DNA of 64,000 nt from Candidatus Brevundimonas colombiensis (GTDB taxonomy: Bacteria; Pseudomonadota; Alphaproteobacteria; Caulobacterales; Caulobacteraceae), in NCBI GenBank assembly GCA_029202665.1, contig CP119326.1, positions 1,364,001-1,428,000 of the forward strand. Direction: 5' to 3'. Position numbers and translations under genes: made by a program. Under the pieces are notes generated by a model. That model made no database searches. It saw only the letters and a list, made by a program, of their open reading frames with translations, and was not told where the DNA came from. Shown one piece after another: positions 34,301 to 43,393 of this stretch; within the stretch, counting starts at the first letter, position 1; each line of letters opens with the position of its first letter.

Positions 34301-34816
34301 GGGACCGTCCGGGTCGGCGACGGCGGCGCGGGCCAGATCCTCGCGCGCCGAATGGCTGAGGGCGGTCGCGGCCTGGTCTTCCAGCACGGTGAAGCGGGGC
34401 GAGACCCCGGCCTCCAGCGGGAACCGACGCAGCAGTTTTTCGCAGAAGGCGTGGATGGTCTGGATCTTCAGCCCGCCGGGCGTCTCCAGCGCGCGGGCGA
34501 ACAGCTTGCGGGCGCGCGAAAGGGCGGCATGGTCCATCGCCTGCGGGTCGCCGTCGTCCAGCCGGGCCAGTTCGCGCGACAGGGCCGCGTCGTCCAGCAC
34601 GGCCCAGCCGCCCAGCTGGTCGAACAGCCGGGCCTGCATCTCGGCGGCGGCGGCCTTGGTGTAGGTGACGCACAGGATGGCGCCGGGATCGACCTGATCC
34701 AGCAGCAGCCGCGCCACCCGGTTGACCAGGGTGGTGGTCTTGCCCGAGCCGGCATTGGCGGTGACGAAGACGGTCAGGCGCGGGTCGGCCGCGACGGTCT
34801 GGGGGGAGATGCTCAT
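31397..34816 (-). CDS. addA: Double-strand break repair helicase-nuclease AddA
   Basis: A 1139-residue UvrD-type helicase with a C-terminal RecB-family nuclease. Visible are Walker A (TANAGSGKTTTLVNRV, near residue 20), VLIDEAQDTAPEQW, AVGDEKQSIYSFQGA, VMTVHGAKGLEAPIV and LLYVALTRARDRVI. The nuclease motif is VLVVDYKTNRPA near residue 1075. With AddB it resects DNA ends for RecA. The ATG overlaps the addB stop (34813-34816). Confidence 0.95.
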   Translation of the reverse strand: MSISPQTVAADPRLTVFVTANAGSGKTTTLVNRVARLLLDQVDPGAILCVTYTKAAAAEMQARLFDQLGGWAVLDDAALSRELARLDDGDPQAMDHAALSRARKLFARALETPGGLKIQTIHAFCEKLLRRFPLEAGVSPRFTVLEDQAATALSHSAREDLARAAVADPDGPIGLAYSHFAVELDWQRFQALLSMIEARRADLLDYIDRAEAGTAPDPWSLTGAERDRAPEDLERDFVAFIDPGEWNRMAEAMETGSANDRKIADAMSVAAPPYAGFAALAGVFCTQAGEPRKSMGTKSAPQGSVGWLLDMQAKFLATRDALRKAKVADDTVKVLTLARAHSAFYETAKAQRGALDFPDLVARAAALLTRSGAAAWVLYKLDGGVDHVLIDEAQDTAPEQWAIVRALTGEFYSGEKSGRTVFAVGDEKQSIYSFQGARPERLRQESGAFLALAEGAGEPFAGPELNTSYRSTEEVLAFVDAVFADPDRTRALTGPQGDIARHIPARTGQHGAIDLWPLFLDEPAPETDAWDDPVDQEGAGSARKRLARDLAREIRRQVESGVAVFDRTTRDLRPAGYGDYIVLVRRRDATFEEIIRALKTEGVPVAGADRLKLSSHVVFDDLISLARFALFPDDDLSLAEVLRSPLCDVDEDGLYALAGRENRKPGQLWRDLRDRAGERPEWTRARDALQAAIGARGGDPFAFFSQVLNRVDDSGVSGRARILARLGREAEEAIDETLNQVLAAENRGAVDLETCLAQLEAADVEVKRELEGARGEVRVMTVHGAKGLEAPIVILPDTTMKAKAQGPSLMPAVTPEDEGEAWLMAPGSAKDDCPASADARAARQTRTDDETLRLLYVALTRARDRVIVMGRASSRGAEAGSWWSIIADTFDRLGERVREVENGVRRFGVDPERRPVTAAPAGSAAVLPVWAAAAPPADAAARFASPSRMEGQVRIPAPSPLARSESGGASLGRFRRGDLIHRLLERLPDIAPADRADAAARLLSRETDLDAAQRAEMIAAAFSVLDDARFAPVFGTGSRAEVALTGSAPDLPPGVAINGRIDRLVVMPERVLVVDYKTNRPAPAALDAVDPAYVLQAAVYVAVLKRLYPDRPVEAALVWTDGPQLMPIPQAMLEAALTP

Positions 34817-37800
34817 TCGCCGTCGTCCCCGTCGCCGATGACCGACCATTCCCAGACGCGGGCCAGATGGTCGTAGTTGCCGCCCTGATTGCCCATGAAC
34901 TGGGGCGCGGCCCAGGAGACGTAGGGGGTGTTTTCGTCGTCGAACCGGGCGACGCGGCGCTTCAGCCCGTCCAGCGCCGCCTGGGCCAGGTCGGCGGCTT
35001 CGAGGCCCGAGGCGCGGGTGATGACCTCGCCCGCCGTCTTGCGCCCCACCACGCGCACATAGGTCAGTTCGTCGGGCGTGACCGGGCCGTTGGTGCGTTC
35101 GAATCCGCCGTCGGCCAGGATGGCGGCGGTCAGGGTCAGTTGCGGGGCGAAGCCGGATTTGACCTGTTTGGCGGATGGCGCCGCGCCGGTCTTGAAGTCC
35201 ATCACCGCCGCTCCGTCGGATGCCAGCTCGATCCGGTCGGCGAAGGCCTTGACGGTGAAGGGAGCGGCGGGGGCGTCGAAGGTCATCGTTCCCTGCTGTT
35301 CGACCAGAATGTCGATGCCGCGCGCGCGACGCCGACGCTCGAACTCGGTCAGCCAGCGGGCGCAGTTGCGGGCCAGGGGCGCCTCGCGCGCCATGGCCGC
35401 GTCCTCGAACCCGCGCGCGCCCAGTTCGCGCAGCAGATGGTCGTGCAGGATAGATTCGCAATCGTCGGGCAGGGCGTTGGGCCAGTCCAGCGTCATCCGT
35501 TCAACGGCGGCGTGGACGGCGTTGCCGCGCGCCAGCGCTTCGGCCGAGGCGCCGGGCCGCTCCATCGCCTCCAGCCCCAGCACCCACAGGGCGTAGATGG
35601 CGTAGGGGTCGCGCACCCAGCGTTCGATGCGGGTGACATACAGGCTGCGCGGGCGGCGATGGACCGGCGGGCGCGGCTCGGGCCGTTTGGCGAAGCGCGG
35701 CGGGCCGGGCGGGGGGGCGTCCAGCGCGCGGGCCCAGTCCAGCACGGTCGTCGGGCGCGACAGGGCGACGGGCGTCTCCTTCGCATCGGCGCCGCGCGTC
35801 AGCATCTCCAGCCGCCAAAGCCAGCGCGAGCGGACGGCGGGCTGGCCGCCGCGTCGTTCGCTGTGGACCAGGATCACCTCGTCGGCGCAGGCGGCCTGGA
35901 CGAAGTCCTGCGCCGTCTGGCCCAGGCGGCGTTCGGGCGGCGGCAGGCCCAGTGCCTTGCGCATCGGGCGCGACAGGAAGGGATCGGTCGGGGCGGCCTG
36001 GGGCCAGACGCCTTCCTCCAGCCCGGCCAGGATCATCCGGTCGGCGCGGACCAGCCGCGCCTCTATGGCGCCCAGAATCCGCAGCGAGGGATGGGTGGCC
36101 CCGCCGGTCCGCACCACCGTCTCCTTGACCAGGGCGGCGACCAGTTCGGCCAGCTCCGCGCGCCGGACCCGGCCCAGCGACGCCCCGCCCTCGATCAGGC
36201 CGGACAACAGGCCGGCGGCGGCCTCTCCGTCCGGACCGGCCCAGGCGTTCTGGCCCGCCAGGGTCTCGATCAGCCGGGTCAGGACCGAGGCGGCGAGGTT
36301 CAGGTCGGCCGTGGGCGTAAAGACGGCGGTCGCCGCCTCGACGGCGGCTTGCAGATGGTCGACCAGTCGGGCGGCGGCGGACAGCCGGGCCTGTTTCCAC
36401 TCGGGCGGGGCCTTGCCGCGCCGGTCGGGCTGGACCGCCTCCAGCAGGCGGCGATGCAGGGCGGAAAAGTCGCGCGGGCGGGGACCGCGCAGGGCGTGCT
36501 CCTCCAGCGCGGCGACCGCCGCCGCCTGAGACGCATCGCCGAGGTCGAACCGGACCAGCGGATGTTTGACCACGGCCAGCAGCAGATGCGGCTGGACCGG
36601 ATCGGCGATCCAACGCGCACACAGATCGACCAGGGCGCCGGCGGGCAGGCGCGACAGGGGGCTGCCGGCCGAGGAATCCGGGATGACGCCCCAGCGTTCC
36701 AGCCGGGCAGCGACGCGGCGACCCAGGGCCTGATCCGGCGTGACGAGGGCGCAGGTCCTGCCCGTTCCATCAGGATTGGGCGTCGCCAGGGCCTCGCGCA
36801 TCATCAGGGCGATGGCGGCGGCGGCCTCTTCCTCGGCGCGGACGGTCAGCAGCGACAGACCTTGCAAGCCCTCGGCGATGGGGTCGCGGGCCTCGCCGCG
36901 CACGACAGCGGCGGCGCGGATGTCGCGGATGGCGCCGCGCCAGTCGTCGGTGGCCTCGGCCGGACGCAGGGCCTCGTTGACCACCCGCTGGCGGGCCAGA
37001 CCCCGCGCCTCGACGGCGGCGGATGTCGCGGGGCGGAACCAGGGACGGACGCTACCGCGCGCGATCTCGCAGCGATCCAGCAGCCGTTTCATCGCGCTCT
37101 GCGGATGCTGCTCGTCCAGCCGGTCCCAGACGTCCGCGTCCAGATCGAGGTCCAGACCGGGCAGGACAACGCAACCCAGCGGCGCCTTGGCCACCGCCTT
37201 CAGTACCTGGCCGGCGGCGGGGACGGTGCCGGTAGAACCGGCGGCGATCACGGCCTGGGTCGGAGGCGTCTGGTCCCACAGTTCGGCGAGGCGTTTCAGC
37301 AGGGTCGCGCGGCGCCAGGCCGGATCGACCAGACCCAGTTCCGCGAGCCGTCTGGGCCAGGCCTCGACCGCCAGACCCAGGAACTTCGCCGACCGTTCCC
37401 AGTGTTCGGCCATTTCGCCGTCGACCAGGGTGGCGATCCGCTCAGGGTTGGGAACCTCCTCCAGCTGGCAGGAATCGAGGAAGCCGCCCAGCGCATCGGC
37501 CAAGTCCAGCGCGCGCAGCGGCGTCAGCGCGGGATCGAACCGTTCGACGATCATCCGCGCCATCTCGAACCGGCGCGTCAGGGCGGGGATGGCGGGCGGC
37601 AGGTCCAGGCCCAGGGCGCCGGGGGTGAAGGGCGGCTCGTCCTCCTCCAGATCGCCCAGCGGACGCACCTGCGGCAGCAGAACGGGTCGGTCGCCCGACA
37701 GTTTCGACAGGGCGCCGGTGAAGGCGCGCGCGGCACGGCGATTGGGCAGCAGGATCGTCGCGTCCGACAGCGTCTCGGGCGGCAGGTCGCCCAGCCACGC

Positions 37801-37944
37801 CAGCACCCCCGCCGCCAGGTCTTCGAGGAAGGGCCGGTGCGCGGGGATGGCGTACCAGCGCGGGGGCATTCCTGTTTCCCTAGCGCCGACCGCGCGGCGG
37901 TCGGCTGCTTGAGTGGCGTCCGAAAAGGGATCGAACAGGCTCAC
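34813..37944 (-). CDS. addB: Double-strand break repair protein AddB
   Basis: A 1043-residue partner of AddA, alphaproteobacterial type. It has an inactivated helicase-like N-terminal region (ILLPNRRAARAFTGAL) and a C-terminal RecB nuclease domain with AAVMDFKTGAAPSAKQVK. I see no clear four-Cys Fe-S cluster of the Bacillus AddB kind. GTG at 37944 (VSLFDPFSD) overlaps the murU stop as GTGA, which decides the start. An ATG further in (MPPRWYAIPAHRPF) is an alternative. Confidence 0.93.
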   Translation of the reverse strand: MSLFDPFSDATQAADRRAVGARETGMPPRWYAIPAHRPFLEDLAAGVLAWLGDLPPETLSDATILLPNRRAARAFTGALSKLSGDRPVLLPQVRPLGDLEEDEPPFTPGALGLDLPPAIPALTRRFEMARMIVERFDPALTPLRALDLADALGGFLDSCQLEEVPNPERIATLVDGEMAEHWERSAKFLGLAVEAWPRRLAELGLVDPAWRRATLLKRLAELWDQTPPTQAVIAAGSTGTVPAAGQVLKAVAKAPLGCVVLPGLDLDLDADVWDRLDEQHPQSAMKRLLDRCEIARGSVRPWFRPATSAAVEARGLARQRVVNEALRPAEATDDWRGAIRDIRAAAVVRGEARDPIAEGLQGLSLLTVRAEEEAAAAIALMMREALATPNPDGTGRTCALVTPDQALGRRVAARLERWGVIPDSSAGSPLSRLPAGALVDLCARWIADPVQPHLLLAVVKHPLVRFDLGDASQAAAVAALEEHALRGPRPRDFSALHRRLLEAVQPDRRGKAPPEWKQARLSAAARLVDHLQAAVEAATAVFTPTADLNLAASVLTRLIETLAGQNAWAGPDGEAAAGLLSGLIEGGASLGRVRRAELAELVAALVKETVVRTGGATHPSLRILGAIEARLVRADRMILAGLEEGVWPQAAPTDPFLSRPMRKALGLPPPERRLGQTAQDFVQAACADEVILVHSERRGGQPAVRSRWLWRLEMLTRGADAKETPVALSRPTTVLDWARALDAPPPGPPRFAKRPEPRPPVHRRPRSLYVTRIERWVRDPYAIYALWVLGLEAMERPGASAEALARGNAVHAAVERMTLDWPNALPDDCESILHDHLLRELGARGFEDAAMAREAPLARNCARWLTEFERRRRARGIDILVEQQGTMTFDAPAAPFTVKAFADRIELASDGAAVMDFKTGAAPSAKQVKSGFAPQLTLTAAILADGGFERTNGPVTPDELTYVRVVGRKTAGEVITRASGLEAADLAQAALDGLKRRVARFDDENTPYVSWAAPQFMGNQGGNYDHLARVWEWSVIGDGDDGE

Positions 37945-38669
37945 GCCGCTCCCGCCAGTTTCGCCTCGGCGTCGTCCCGCGCCTGCGGGTCGCCGACGTG
38001 CATCCAGTCGCCGTTCAGAACGCAGCCGAACAGGCGACCCTCGGCGGCCGACTTGCGCCACAGGGGGCTGAGGGAGAAGGCGCCCTCGGGGCCGGCGTCG
38101 GCGTATCCGGGGCGGGTGATGTGGACGCCCATATAGGCGAAGGGGGCGGACGGGGCGTCGCCGCGGAAGGTCAGGCGGCCATCGTCAGAAAGGAAGACAT
38201 CGCCGTCGCCCTCGAAGCCGATGGAGCCTTCGCGGCGGGCCAGCAGCAGGGCGGCGTCCATCGTTTCGGGGTTCCACAGGCGGATCAGGTCCGCGAGCGC
38301 ATCGCCCCGGTCGATCCAGACGCTGTCGATATTGGCGACGAAGACCGGCGCGTCGCCCAGCAGGGGACGGGCCTTCTTCAGGCCGCCGCCGGTCTCCAGC
38401 AGTTCGGCCCGTTCGTCGGAGATGAGGATGTCGGGGCCGCGACCGCGCGCCGCCAGATGGCTTTCCAGCCGGTCGGCGAACCAGTGGACGTTGACCACCG
38501 CCCGTTCGACCCCGGCCTCGGCCAGCCGGTCCAGGACATGGTCGATCAGGGCGCGGCCGCCGACCTCGACCAGAGCCTTTGGCCGGTCGTCCGTCAGGGG
38601 ACGCATCCGGGTGCCCAAGCCAGCGGCCAGCACCATGGCCGTTTTGGGCGCGATCTTCGGGGCGGTCAT
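37941..38669 (-). CDS. murU: N-acetylmuramate alpha-1-phosphate uridylyltransferase
   Basis: A 242-residue nucleotidyltransferase with the N-terminal signature VLAAGLGTRMRPLTDDRPKA. ETGGGLKKARPLLGD and VANIDSVW are as in MurU. It makes UDP-MurNAc from MurNAc-1-P in cell-wall recycling that bypasses MurA and fosfomycin. The adjacent kinase gene amgK, overlapping by ATGA, is the next enzyme partner and strongly supports this substrate over a generic sugar. Confidence 0.9.
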   Translation of the reverse strand: MTAPKIAPKTAMVLAAGLGTRMRPLTDDRPKALVEVGGRALIDHVLDRLAEAGVERAVVNVHWFADRLESHLAARGRGPDILISDERAELLETGGGLKKARPLLGDAPVFVANIDSVWIDRGDALADLIRLWNPETMDAALLLARREGSIGFEGDGDVFLSDDGRLTFRGDAPSAPFAYMGVHITRPGYADAGPEGAFSLSPLWRKSAAEGRLFGCVLNGDWMHVGDPQARDDAEAKLAGAA

Positions 38670-39763
38670 GCGCGAACCTCGGCAGGGACGTGGCGGTCGA
38701 ACCAGCGGGCGACGGGCGCCAGCGACGGCTGGTCCAGATTGGCGTTCAGATGCCGCCACATCCGGGGCAGGAACTGGCGGTAGCGCGGCTTGCCGTCGCG
38801 GGCGATCAGACGGGCGAAGATGCCGATGATCCGCGCCTGGTTCAGCGCCGCCAGCCCCGCGTAATCGGCCATGAAGCCCGCGCGGTCCACGCCCGGACGC
38901 AGGGCGAAATAGCGGTCCAGCGCTTCGGCCTCCAGCGCGGGCGAAACGTCCCGCCGCGCGTCCTGAAGCAGAGAGTGCAGGTCCCAGGACGGGTGGGCGC
39001 GCACCGCGTCCTGAAAATCGATCATGCCGACGCGCGCGGCGCCGTCGCGCTCGGGCAGCCAGATCAGGTTCTCGGCGTGATAGTCGCGGTGGGCCATGAC
39101 CGAGGCCCCGGCCGCGCCCGAGGCGACGAGGGGCGCCCAGGCGGCGCGCCAGTCGGCGATGGCGGCGGCGTCGAAGCGGACACGCTCGTCCAGCTTCGGC
39201 AGCCAGTCGACGAACAGGTCGGCCCCGCCCTGAAGCGCCGTCTCGTCATAGGTCAGCAGGGGCCAGTCGCCGCCGGGGCCGTGCAGGGTCTCGGGCGGAT
39301 CGCCCGCCGCGTGCAGGACGGCCAGGGCTTCGATGGCGGCCAGATAAAGCGGTGTCTCGTCCGCGCCTTTCTCGATGACGCGGGCGAACAGGGCGTCGCC
39401 GAAATCCTCCAGCACGGCCAGACCGTTCGGCGCATCGAGGGCCGGGATTTCGGGGGCGGATAGGCCCAGGGACTTCAGATGGGCGGCGACGGCGGCGAAG
39501 GCCTCGATCCGTCCGGCCGACAGGCGGGCGACGGCGTTCCAGCCCGCCGCGCGACGCTGGTCCGGCGTCCACGACGGATCGCAGGGCGGGCTTTCGGCGG
39601 CGGGCGCCTGGTCCATCAGCATCAGGGTCGGGCCGGTCGCGGGCGTCAGCCGTTCGTACCGCCGCGTGGAGGCGTCGCCGGGCAGGGGGGCGCGCACGGC
39701 CTCGGACAGGCCGGCGGCCTTCAGGACGTCGAGACGGAGGGTTTCGCGGTCAGGGACGGACAT
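38666..39763 (-). CDS. amgK: N-acetylmuramate/N-acetylglucosamine kinase
   Basis: A 365-residue aminoglycoside-phosphotransferase-fold kinase. The catalytic loop is HRDYHAENLIWL, with the metal Asp in IDFQDAVR. In the MurNAc recycling route it phosphorylates MurNAc at C1 for MurU. Linkage with murU (4-nt overlap) is the reason for choosing AmgK over other APH-type kinases. Its start overlaps the end of tsaE by 14 bp. Confidence 0.9.
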   Translation of the reverse strand: MSVPDRETLRLDVLKAAGLSEAVRAPLPGDASTRRYERLTPATGPTLMLMDQAPAAESPPCDPSWTPDQRRAAGWNAVARLSAGRIEAFAAVAAHLKSLGLSAPEIPALDAPNGLAVLEDFGDALFARVIEKGADETPLYLAAIEALAVLHAAGDPPETLHGPGGDWPLLTYDETALQGGADLFVDWLPKLDERVRFDAAAIADWRAAWAPLVASGAAGASVMAHRDYHAENLIWLPERDGAARVGMIDFQDAVRAHPSWDLHSLLQDARRDVSPALEAEALDRYFALRPGVDRAGFMADYAGLAALNQARIIGIFARLIARDGKPRYRQFLPRMWRHLNANLDQPSLAPVARWFDRHVPAEVRA

Positions 39764-40208
39764 GGTCGATCAGGGTTTCCCACCGGCCTGCGCCGGAAAC
39801 GGTCGCAAGGCGGCCGTCGCCCTGCTCGGAAAGGACGACGACCAGCCGGTCGGGCCCCAGGAAGGGGCCGGGATCGTCGCCCAGCCGTTCGGGCCATTCG
39901 ATGACGGCGCAGCCTTCGTCCAGCGCCTCGTCCAGCCCGATCTCGAACGCCTCTTCGGACCGGGTCAGGCGATAGAGGTCGAAATGGGCGACGGGCGGAT
40001 CGCTGTCGTAGAACTGGACCAGGGTGAAGGTCGGCGACGGCACATCCTCGTCCGGCGTGGTCAGGGCGCGGATCAGGCCGCGCGCCAGGGTCGACTTGCC
40101 CATGCCCAGCGGGCCGTACAGCAGGACGCTGTCGCCGGGCGCCAGCAGGGGCGCGATGATCTGACCCAGACGGGTCGTGGCCTCGGCGTCGGGCAGGGCG
40201 ATCTTCAT
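39750..40208 (-). CDS. tsaE: tRNA threonylcarbamoyladenosine biosynthesis ATPase TsaE
   Basis: A 152-residue P-loop protein: Walker A LLYGPLGMGKSTLARGLIR (about residue 33), then SPTFTLVQFY and HFDLYRL. With TsaB and TsaD it completes t6A37 on ANN-decoding tRNAs. It overlaps both neighbours (amgK and the acyltransferase), so it belongs to a compact operon. Confidence 0.95.
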   Translation of the reverse strand: MKIALPDAEATTRLGQIIAPLLAPGDSVLLYGPLGMGKSTLARGLIRALTTPDEDVPSPTFTLVQFYDSDPPVAHFDLYRLTRSEEAFEIGLDEALDEGCAVIEWPERLGDDPGPFLGPDRLVVVLSEQGDGRLATVSGAGRWETLIDHVRP

Positions 40209-41059
40209 GCGAACACCGCGTCAGGATCGGCGGCCAGGGTGCGTTCGGTGAAGGTCTTCAACGCCTCGGTGGCCCTGGCGGCGTCCACGTCCAGCCGGTC
40301 GGCGGGGATGGGCAGGCCGACATCGACGCCGAACGGCTTGCCCGCCTTGTTCAGCAACTCGTGAAACAGGGTCACGTCGCGCAACTCCTGCGAGACCTTG
40401 TCGAACAGGTGGAACAGGCGGCTGTAGGGGCCGGTGACGTGCATCGGCACGACCGGCGCATCGTATTTGCGCGCCATCGACGCGGCGGTCGGCGCCCACT
40501 CGGGATCGGTCAGGACGCCGTTCTGCTCGCGCGCCAGACGACCGGCGGGGAACATGACGACGCAGCGTTCGGACTCGAACGCCGCCTTGGCTGCGTTCAG
40601 GGTGGCGCGGGTCTTTTCCCGGGTGCGTTTGTCGGTCACCCATTCGACGGGGATGATGGTCTCGTCCAGCCGGGGCGAGACGCGGATGGCGTCGGCGTTG
40701 GCGAAAAAGATCATGTCCTTGCGCCGCTGTTTGATTGCATCGAAGACGGCGACCCCGTCGGCGATGCCGGTGGGATGGTTGCACACCACGACGCAGCGGC
40801 CGGTCGCGGGCAGGCGGTCCAAATGGGTCGTCGTCACCTTCAGCCTCAGCAGGTCGGACACATGGTCGAAGGTCCCGGCCCCCGACAGCGGCTGTATCGC
40901 GTCGGCCATCCGCACCGCCGCCCCGTAGCCCAGCACCCCGTAAAGCGCCGGACGCACCACGGGCCACAGCGGCGAGGCGGTCAGCCGCGGCGCCCGCTCG
41001 GCGATCAGCACATCGACGATGTGCGGCTGACGTCGGACGGGGAGGGAGACTGAATCCAT
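40205..41059 (-). CDS. Lysophospholipid acyltransferase family protein
   Basis: A 284-residue acyltransferase. The catalytic region reads VVCNHPTGIADG, in which His and Asp are separated by five residues rather than four, a variant I associate with hemolysin-like and ornithine-lipid acyltransferases. A second motif is VVMFPAGRLAREQNG (PAGR in place of PEGT). VPMHVTGPYSRLFHLFDKV is also family-like. The acceptor lipid is unknown. First gene of the minus-strand operon, divergent from the S9 peptidase. Confidence 0.82.
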   Translation of the reverse strand: MDSVSLPVRRQPHIVDVLIAERAPRLTASPLWPVVRPALYGVLGYGAAVRMADAIQPLSGAGTFDHVSDLLRLKVTTTHLDRLPATGRCVVVCNHPTGIADGVAVFDAIKQRRKDMIFFANADAIRVSPRLDETIIPVEWVTDKRTREKTRATLNAAKAAFESERCVVMFPAGRLAREQNGVLTDPEWAPTAASMARKYDAPVVPMHVTGPYSRLFHLFDKVSQELRDVTLFHELLNKAGKPFGVDVGLPIPADRLDVDAARATEALKTFTERTLAADPDAVFA

Positions 41060-41190
41060 GGAAGACCGCTTGTCGCCGGTTCGGTCCAAAGGGGCAAGAT
41101 GCGCGATCTCCACCTCCGTTCACGGCAACTTTCGCCCGAGGTGCGGCGGTGCTACGCCTTGCCGCAGCAAGATTTCCGAGGAAGAGCTTG

Positions 41191-43314
41191 ATGCGCCACC
41201 GTTCCCTTCTGTCCGCCGCCTGCGCGAGCATCGCCTTGTCGGGCGCCCTGATGGCCGCCGCGCCTGTTTTGGCGCAGGTTCCGGCCGCGCCGCAGCCGGC
41301 GGTTCCGGCGACGTCGGACGCCTTCACCTATCAGGACATGATCTCGGCCAACCGGCTGGGCGATCCGCAGGTTTCGCCGGACGGGCGCTATGTCGTCTAT
41401 TCGGTGACGACGACGGACGTGGCGGCCAACAGCCGTTCGGGCAGCCTGTGGATGCTGGACCTGAACACGCCGGACGCCGCGCCGCGCCGGCTGGCCATCT
41501 CGGACCAGGGCGCCAACACCGCGCGCTGGGGCGGGGACGGCAATCTGTATTTCCTGTCGGGCAAGTCGGGGGCCAGCCAGGTCTGGCGCGTCGCCTCGCC
41601 CACGGCGGCGCCGGTTCAGGTGACCAATCTGCCGCTGGACGTGAACGCCTATCGCGTCAGCCCGACCGGCGACAAGGTGGCGGCGTCCCTGGCCGTCTAT
41701 CCGAACGCGGCCGACCTGAACGCCTCGGTCGAGATGGGCAAGGCGATGGCCGACCGGAAGTCGACCGGCCAGGTCTATGACCGCATGTTCGTTCGCCACT
41801 GGGATACGTGGAACGACCACACCCAGAACCATCTGTTCGTCCAGTCCATCGGCCGCGACGGTAAGGCGACGGGAACCCCGGCCTGGGTGACCAAGGGTTT
41901 CGACGGCGACACACCCTCCAAGCCGTTCGGCGACGAGAGCGATTTCGTCTTCACCCCGGCGGGCGACGCCGTGGTCTTTTCCGCGCGTCTGGCGGGCCAG
42001 ACCGAGCCGTGGAGCACCAACTTCGACCTGTGGAAGACCAATGGCCTGTCTGGCGACGGGACTTTCACCAATCTGACGGCGGACAACAAGGCCTGGGACG
42101 CCGGTCCGGTGTTTTCGCCCGATGGACGCACCCTGGCCTATCGCGCCATGGCGCGGCCGGGCTTTGAAGCGGACCGCTATCAGATCGTGCTGATGGACGT
42201 GGCGACGGGCCAGAAGCGCGAGATCGCCTCCAACTGGGATCGGTCGGCCGATACGCTGCAATGGTCGCGCGACGGCCAGACCCTGTACACGACCGCCGGC
42301 GACGTCGGCTCGACCAGACTGTTCGCGGTGGACACGCGCAACGGCGTGGTGACGCCGATCACGGGGCCGGGCCACGTCTCGGCCTTCCAGCAGACGGCCT
42401 CGGGCTTCGTCTTCGCCCAGGACAGCCTGCGCGAGCCGGGCGACCTGTATTTCAAGACCTATCTGGGTCGCGAGACGCCCCGTCGCCTGACGCAGTCGAA
42501 CCCCGCCCTCGCCGCCAAGGCGTTCGGCGACTATGAGCAGTTCAGCTTCCCCGGCTGGAACAATGAGACGGTCCACGGCTATGTCATCAAGCCGGTCGGC
42601 TATGTCGAGGGCCGCAAATATCCGGTCGCCTTCCTGATCCACGGCGGGCCGCAGGGCTCGTTCGGCGACGGCTGGTCCTATCGCTGGAACCCCGAAACCT
42701 ATGCGGGCGCTGGCTATGCGGTGGTGATGATCGATTTTCACGGCTCGACCGGCTACGGCCAGGCCTTCACCGACGCGATCAGCCAGCACTGGGGCGATCG
42801 CCCGCTGGAGGACCTGAAGAAGGGCTGGTCGGCGGCGCAGGCCAAATACGGCTTCCTGGACGGCCAGAACGCCTGCGCGCTCGGCGCCTCGTATGGCGGC
42901 TATATGATCAACTGGATCGCCGGCAACTGGCCCGACGGGTTCAAGTGCCTGGTCAACCATGACGGTGTCTTCGACACCTTCGCCATGGGGTATTCCAGCG
43001 AGGAGCTGTGGTTCACCGAGTGGGAATACGGCGGCGCGCCGTGGCGCAATCCCGAGGGCTATCAGAAGTTCAACCCGGCCAATCACGTCGACAATTGGAA
43101 GACGCCGATGCTGGTGGTTCAGGGCGATCGCGACTTCCGCATCCCGACCGCGCAGGGGCTGTCGACCTTCACCGCCCTGCAGGGCCGCAACATCGACAGC
43201 CGCCTGATCGTCTTCCCCAACGAGAACCACTGGGTGCTGAAGCCGGCCAACAGCCTGCAATGGCACAATGAGGTGTTCGGCTGGCTGAACAAATATCTGA
43301 CGCCGGCGCGCTGA
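41191..43314 (+). CDS. Secreted S9-family prolyl oligopeptidase
   Basis: A 707-residue exported peptidase. It comprises a signal peptide (ending PVLAQ, residue 30), a beta-propeller domain with WD40-like repeats (VSPDGRYVVYSV; FSPDGRTLAYRA), and an alpha/beta-hydrolase catalytic domain. The nucleophile is in GASYGGYMINW, the acid in QGDRDFRIP and the His in NENHWVLKP. It should cleave short peptides in the periplasm, like dipeptidyl-peptidase IV/5-type enzymes. Confidence 0.94.
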   Translation: MRHRSLLSAACASIALSGALMAAAPVLAQVPAAPQPAVPATSDAFTYQDMISANRLGDPQVSPDGRYVVYSVTTTDVAANSRSGSLWMLDLNTPDAAPRRLAISDQGANTARWGGDGNLYFLSGKSGASQVWRVASPTAAPVQVTNLPLDVNAYRVSPTGDKVAASLAVYPNAADLNASVEMGKAMADRKSTGQVYDRMFVRHWDTWNDHTQNHLFVQSIGRDGKATGTPAWVTKGFDGDTPSKPFGDESDFVFTPAGDAVVFSARLAGQTEPWSTNFDLWKTNGLSGDGTFTNLTADNKAWDAGPVFSPDGRTLAYRAMARPGFEADRYQIVLMDVATGQKREIASNWDRSADTLQWSRDGQTLYTTAGDVGSTRLFAVDTRNGVVTPITGPGHVSAFQQTASGFVFAQDSLREPGDLYFKTYLGRETPRRLTQSNPALAAKAFGDYEQFSFPGWNNETVHGYVIKPVGYVEGRKYPVAFLIHGGPQGSFGDGWSYRWNPETYAGAGYAVVMIDFHGSTGYGQAFTDAISQHWGDRPLEDLKKGWSAAQAKYGFLDGQNACALGASYGGYMINWIAGNWPDGFKCLVNHDGVFDTFAMGYSSEELWFTEWEYGGAPWRNPEGYQKFNPANHVDNWKTPMLVVQGDRDFRIPTAQGLSTFTALQGRNIDSRLIVFPNENHWVLKPANSLQWHNEVFGWLNKYLTPAR

Positions 43315-43337
43315 TCCGGCTTTTGAGCGGACAAGGA

Positions 43338-43375
43338 AAGAGGGGCGCGGTCGGCCGACCGCGCCCCTCTTTTTT
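43338..43375. terminator. Rho-independent terminator after the S9 peptidase
   Basis: A perfect 34-bp palindrome (arms 43338-43354 and 43355-43371, AAGAGGGGCGCGGTCGG and complement) is followed by TTTTT. A-rich sequence upstream may let it also stop transcription of the convergent gene at 43394-43711. Confidence 0.92.
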
Positions 43376-43393
43376 CGCCTCGAAACGAACGGC

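Noticed and set aside
32969..34876. Long open frame antisense to addA
   Set aside because: Same codon shadow effect. addA has clear helicase and nuclease motifs on the other strand.
34867..38136. Very long open frame antisense to addB
   Set aside because: It mirrors the GC-rich codons of addB, gives a low-complexity Gly/Arg/Gln-rich product and has no recognisable domain.
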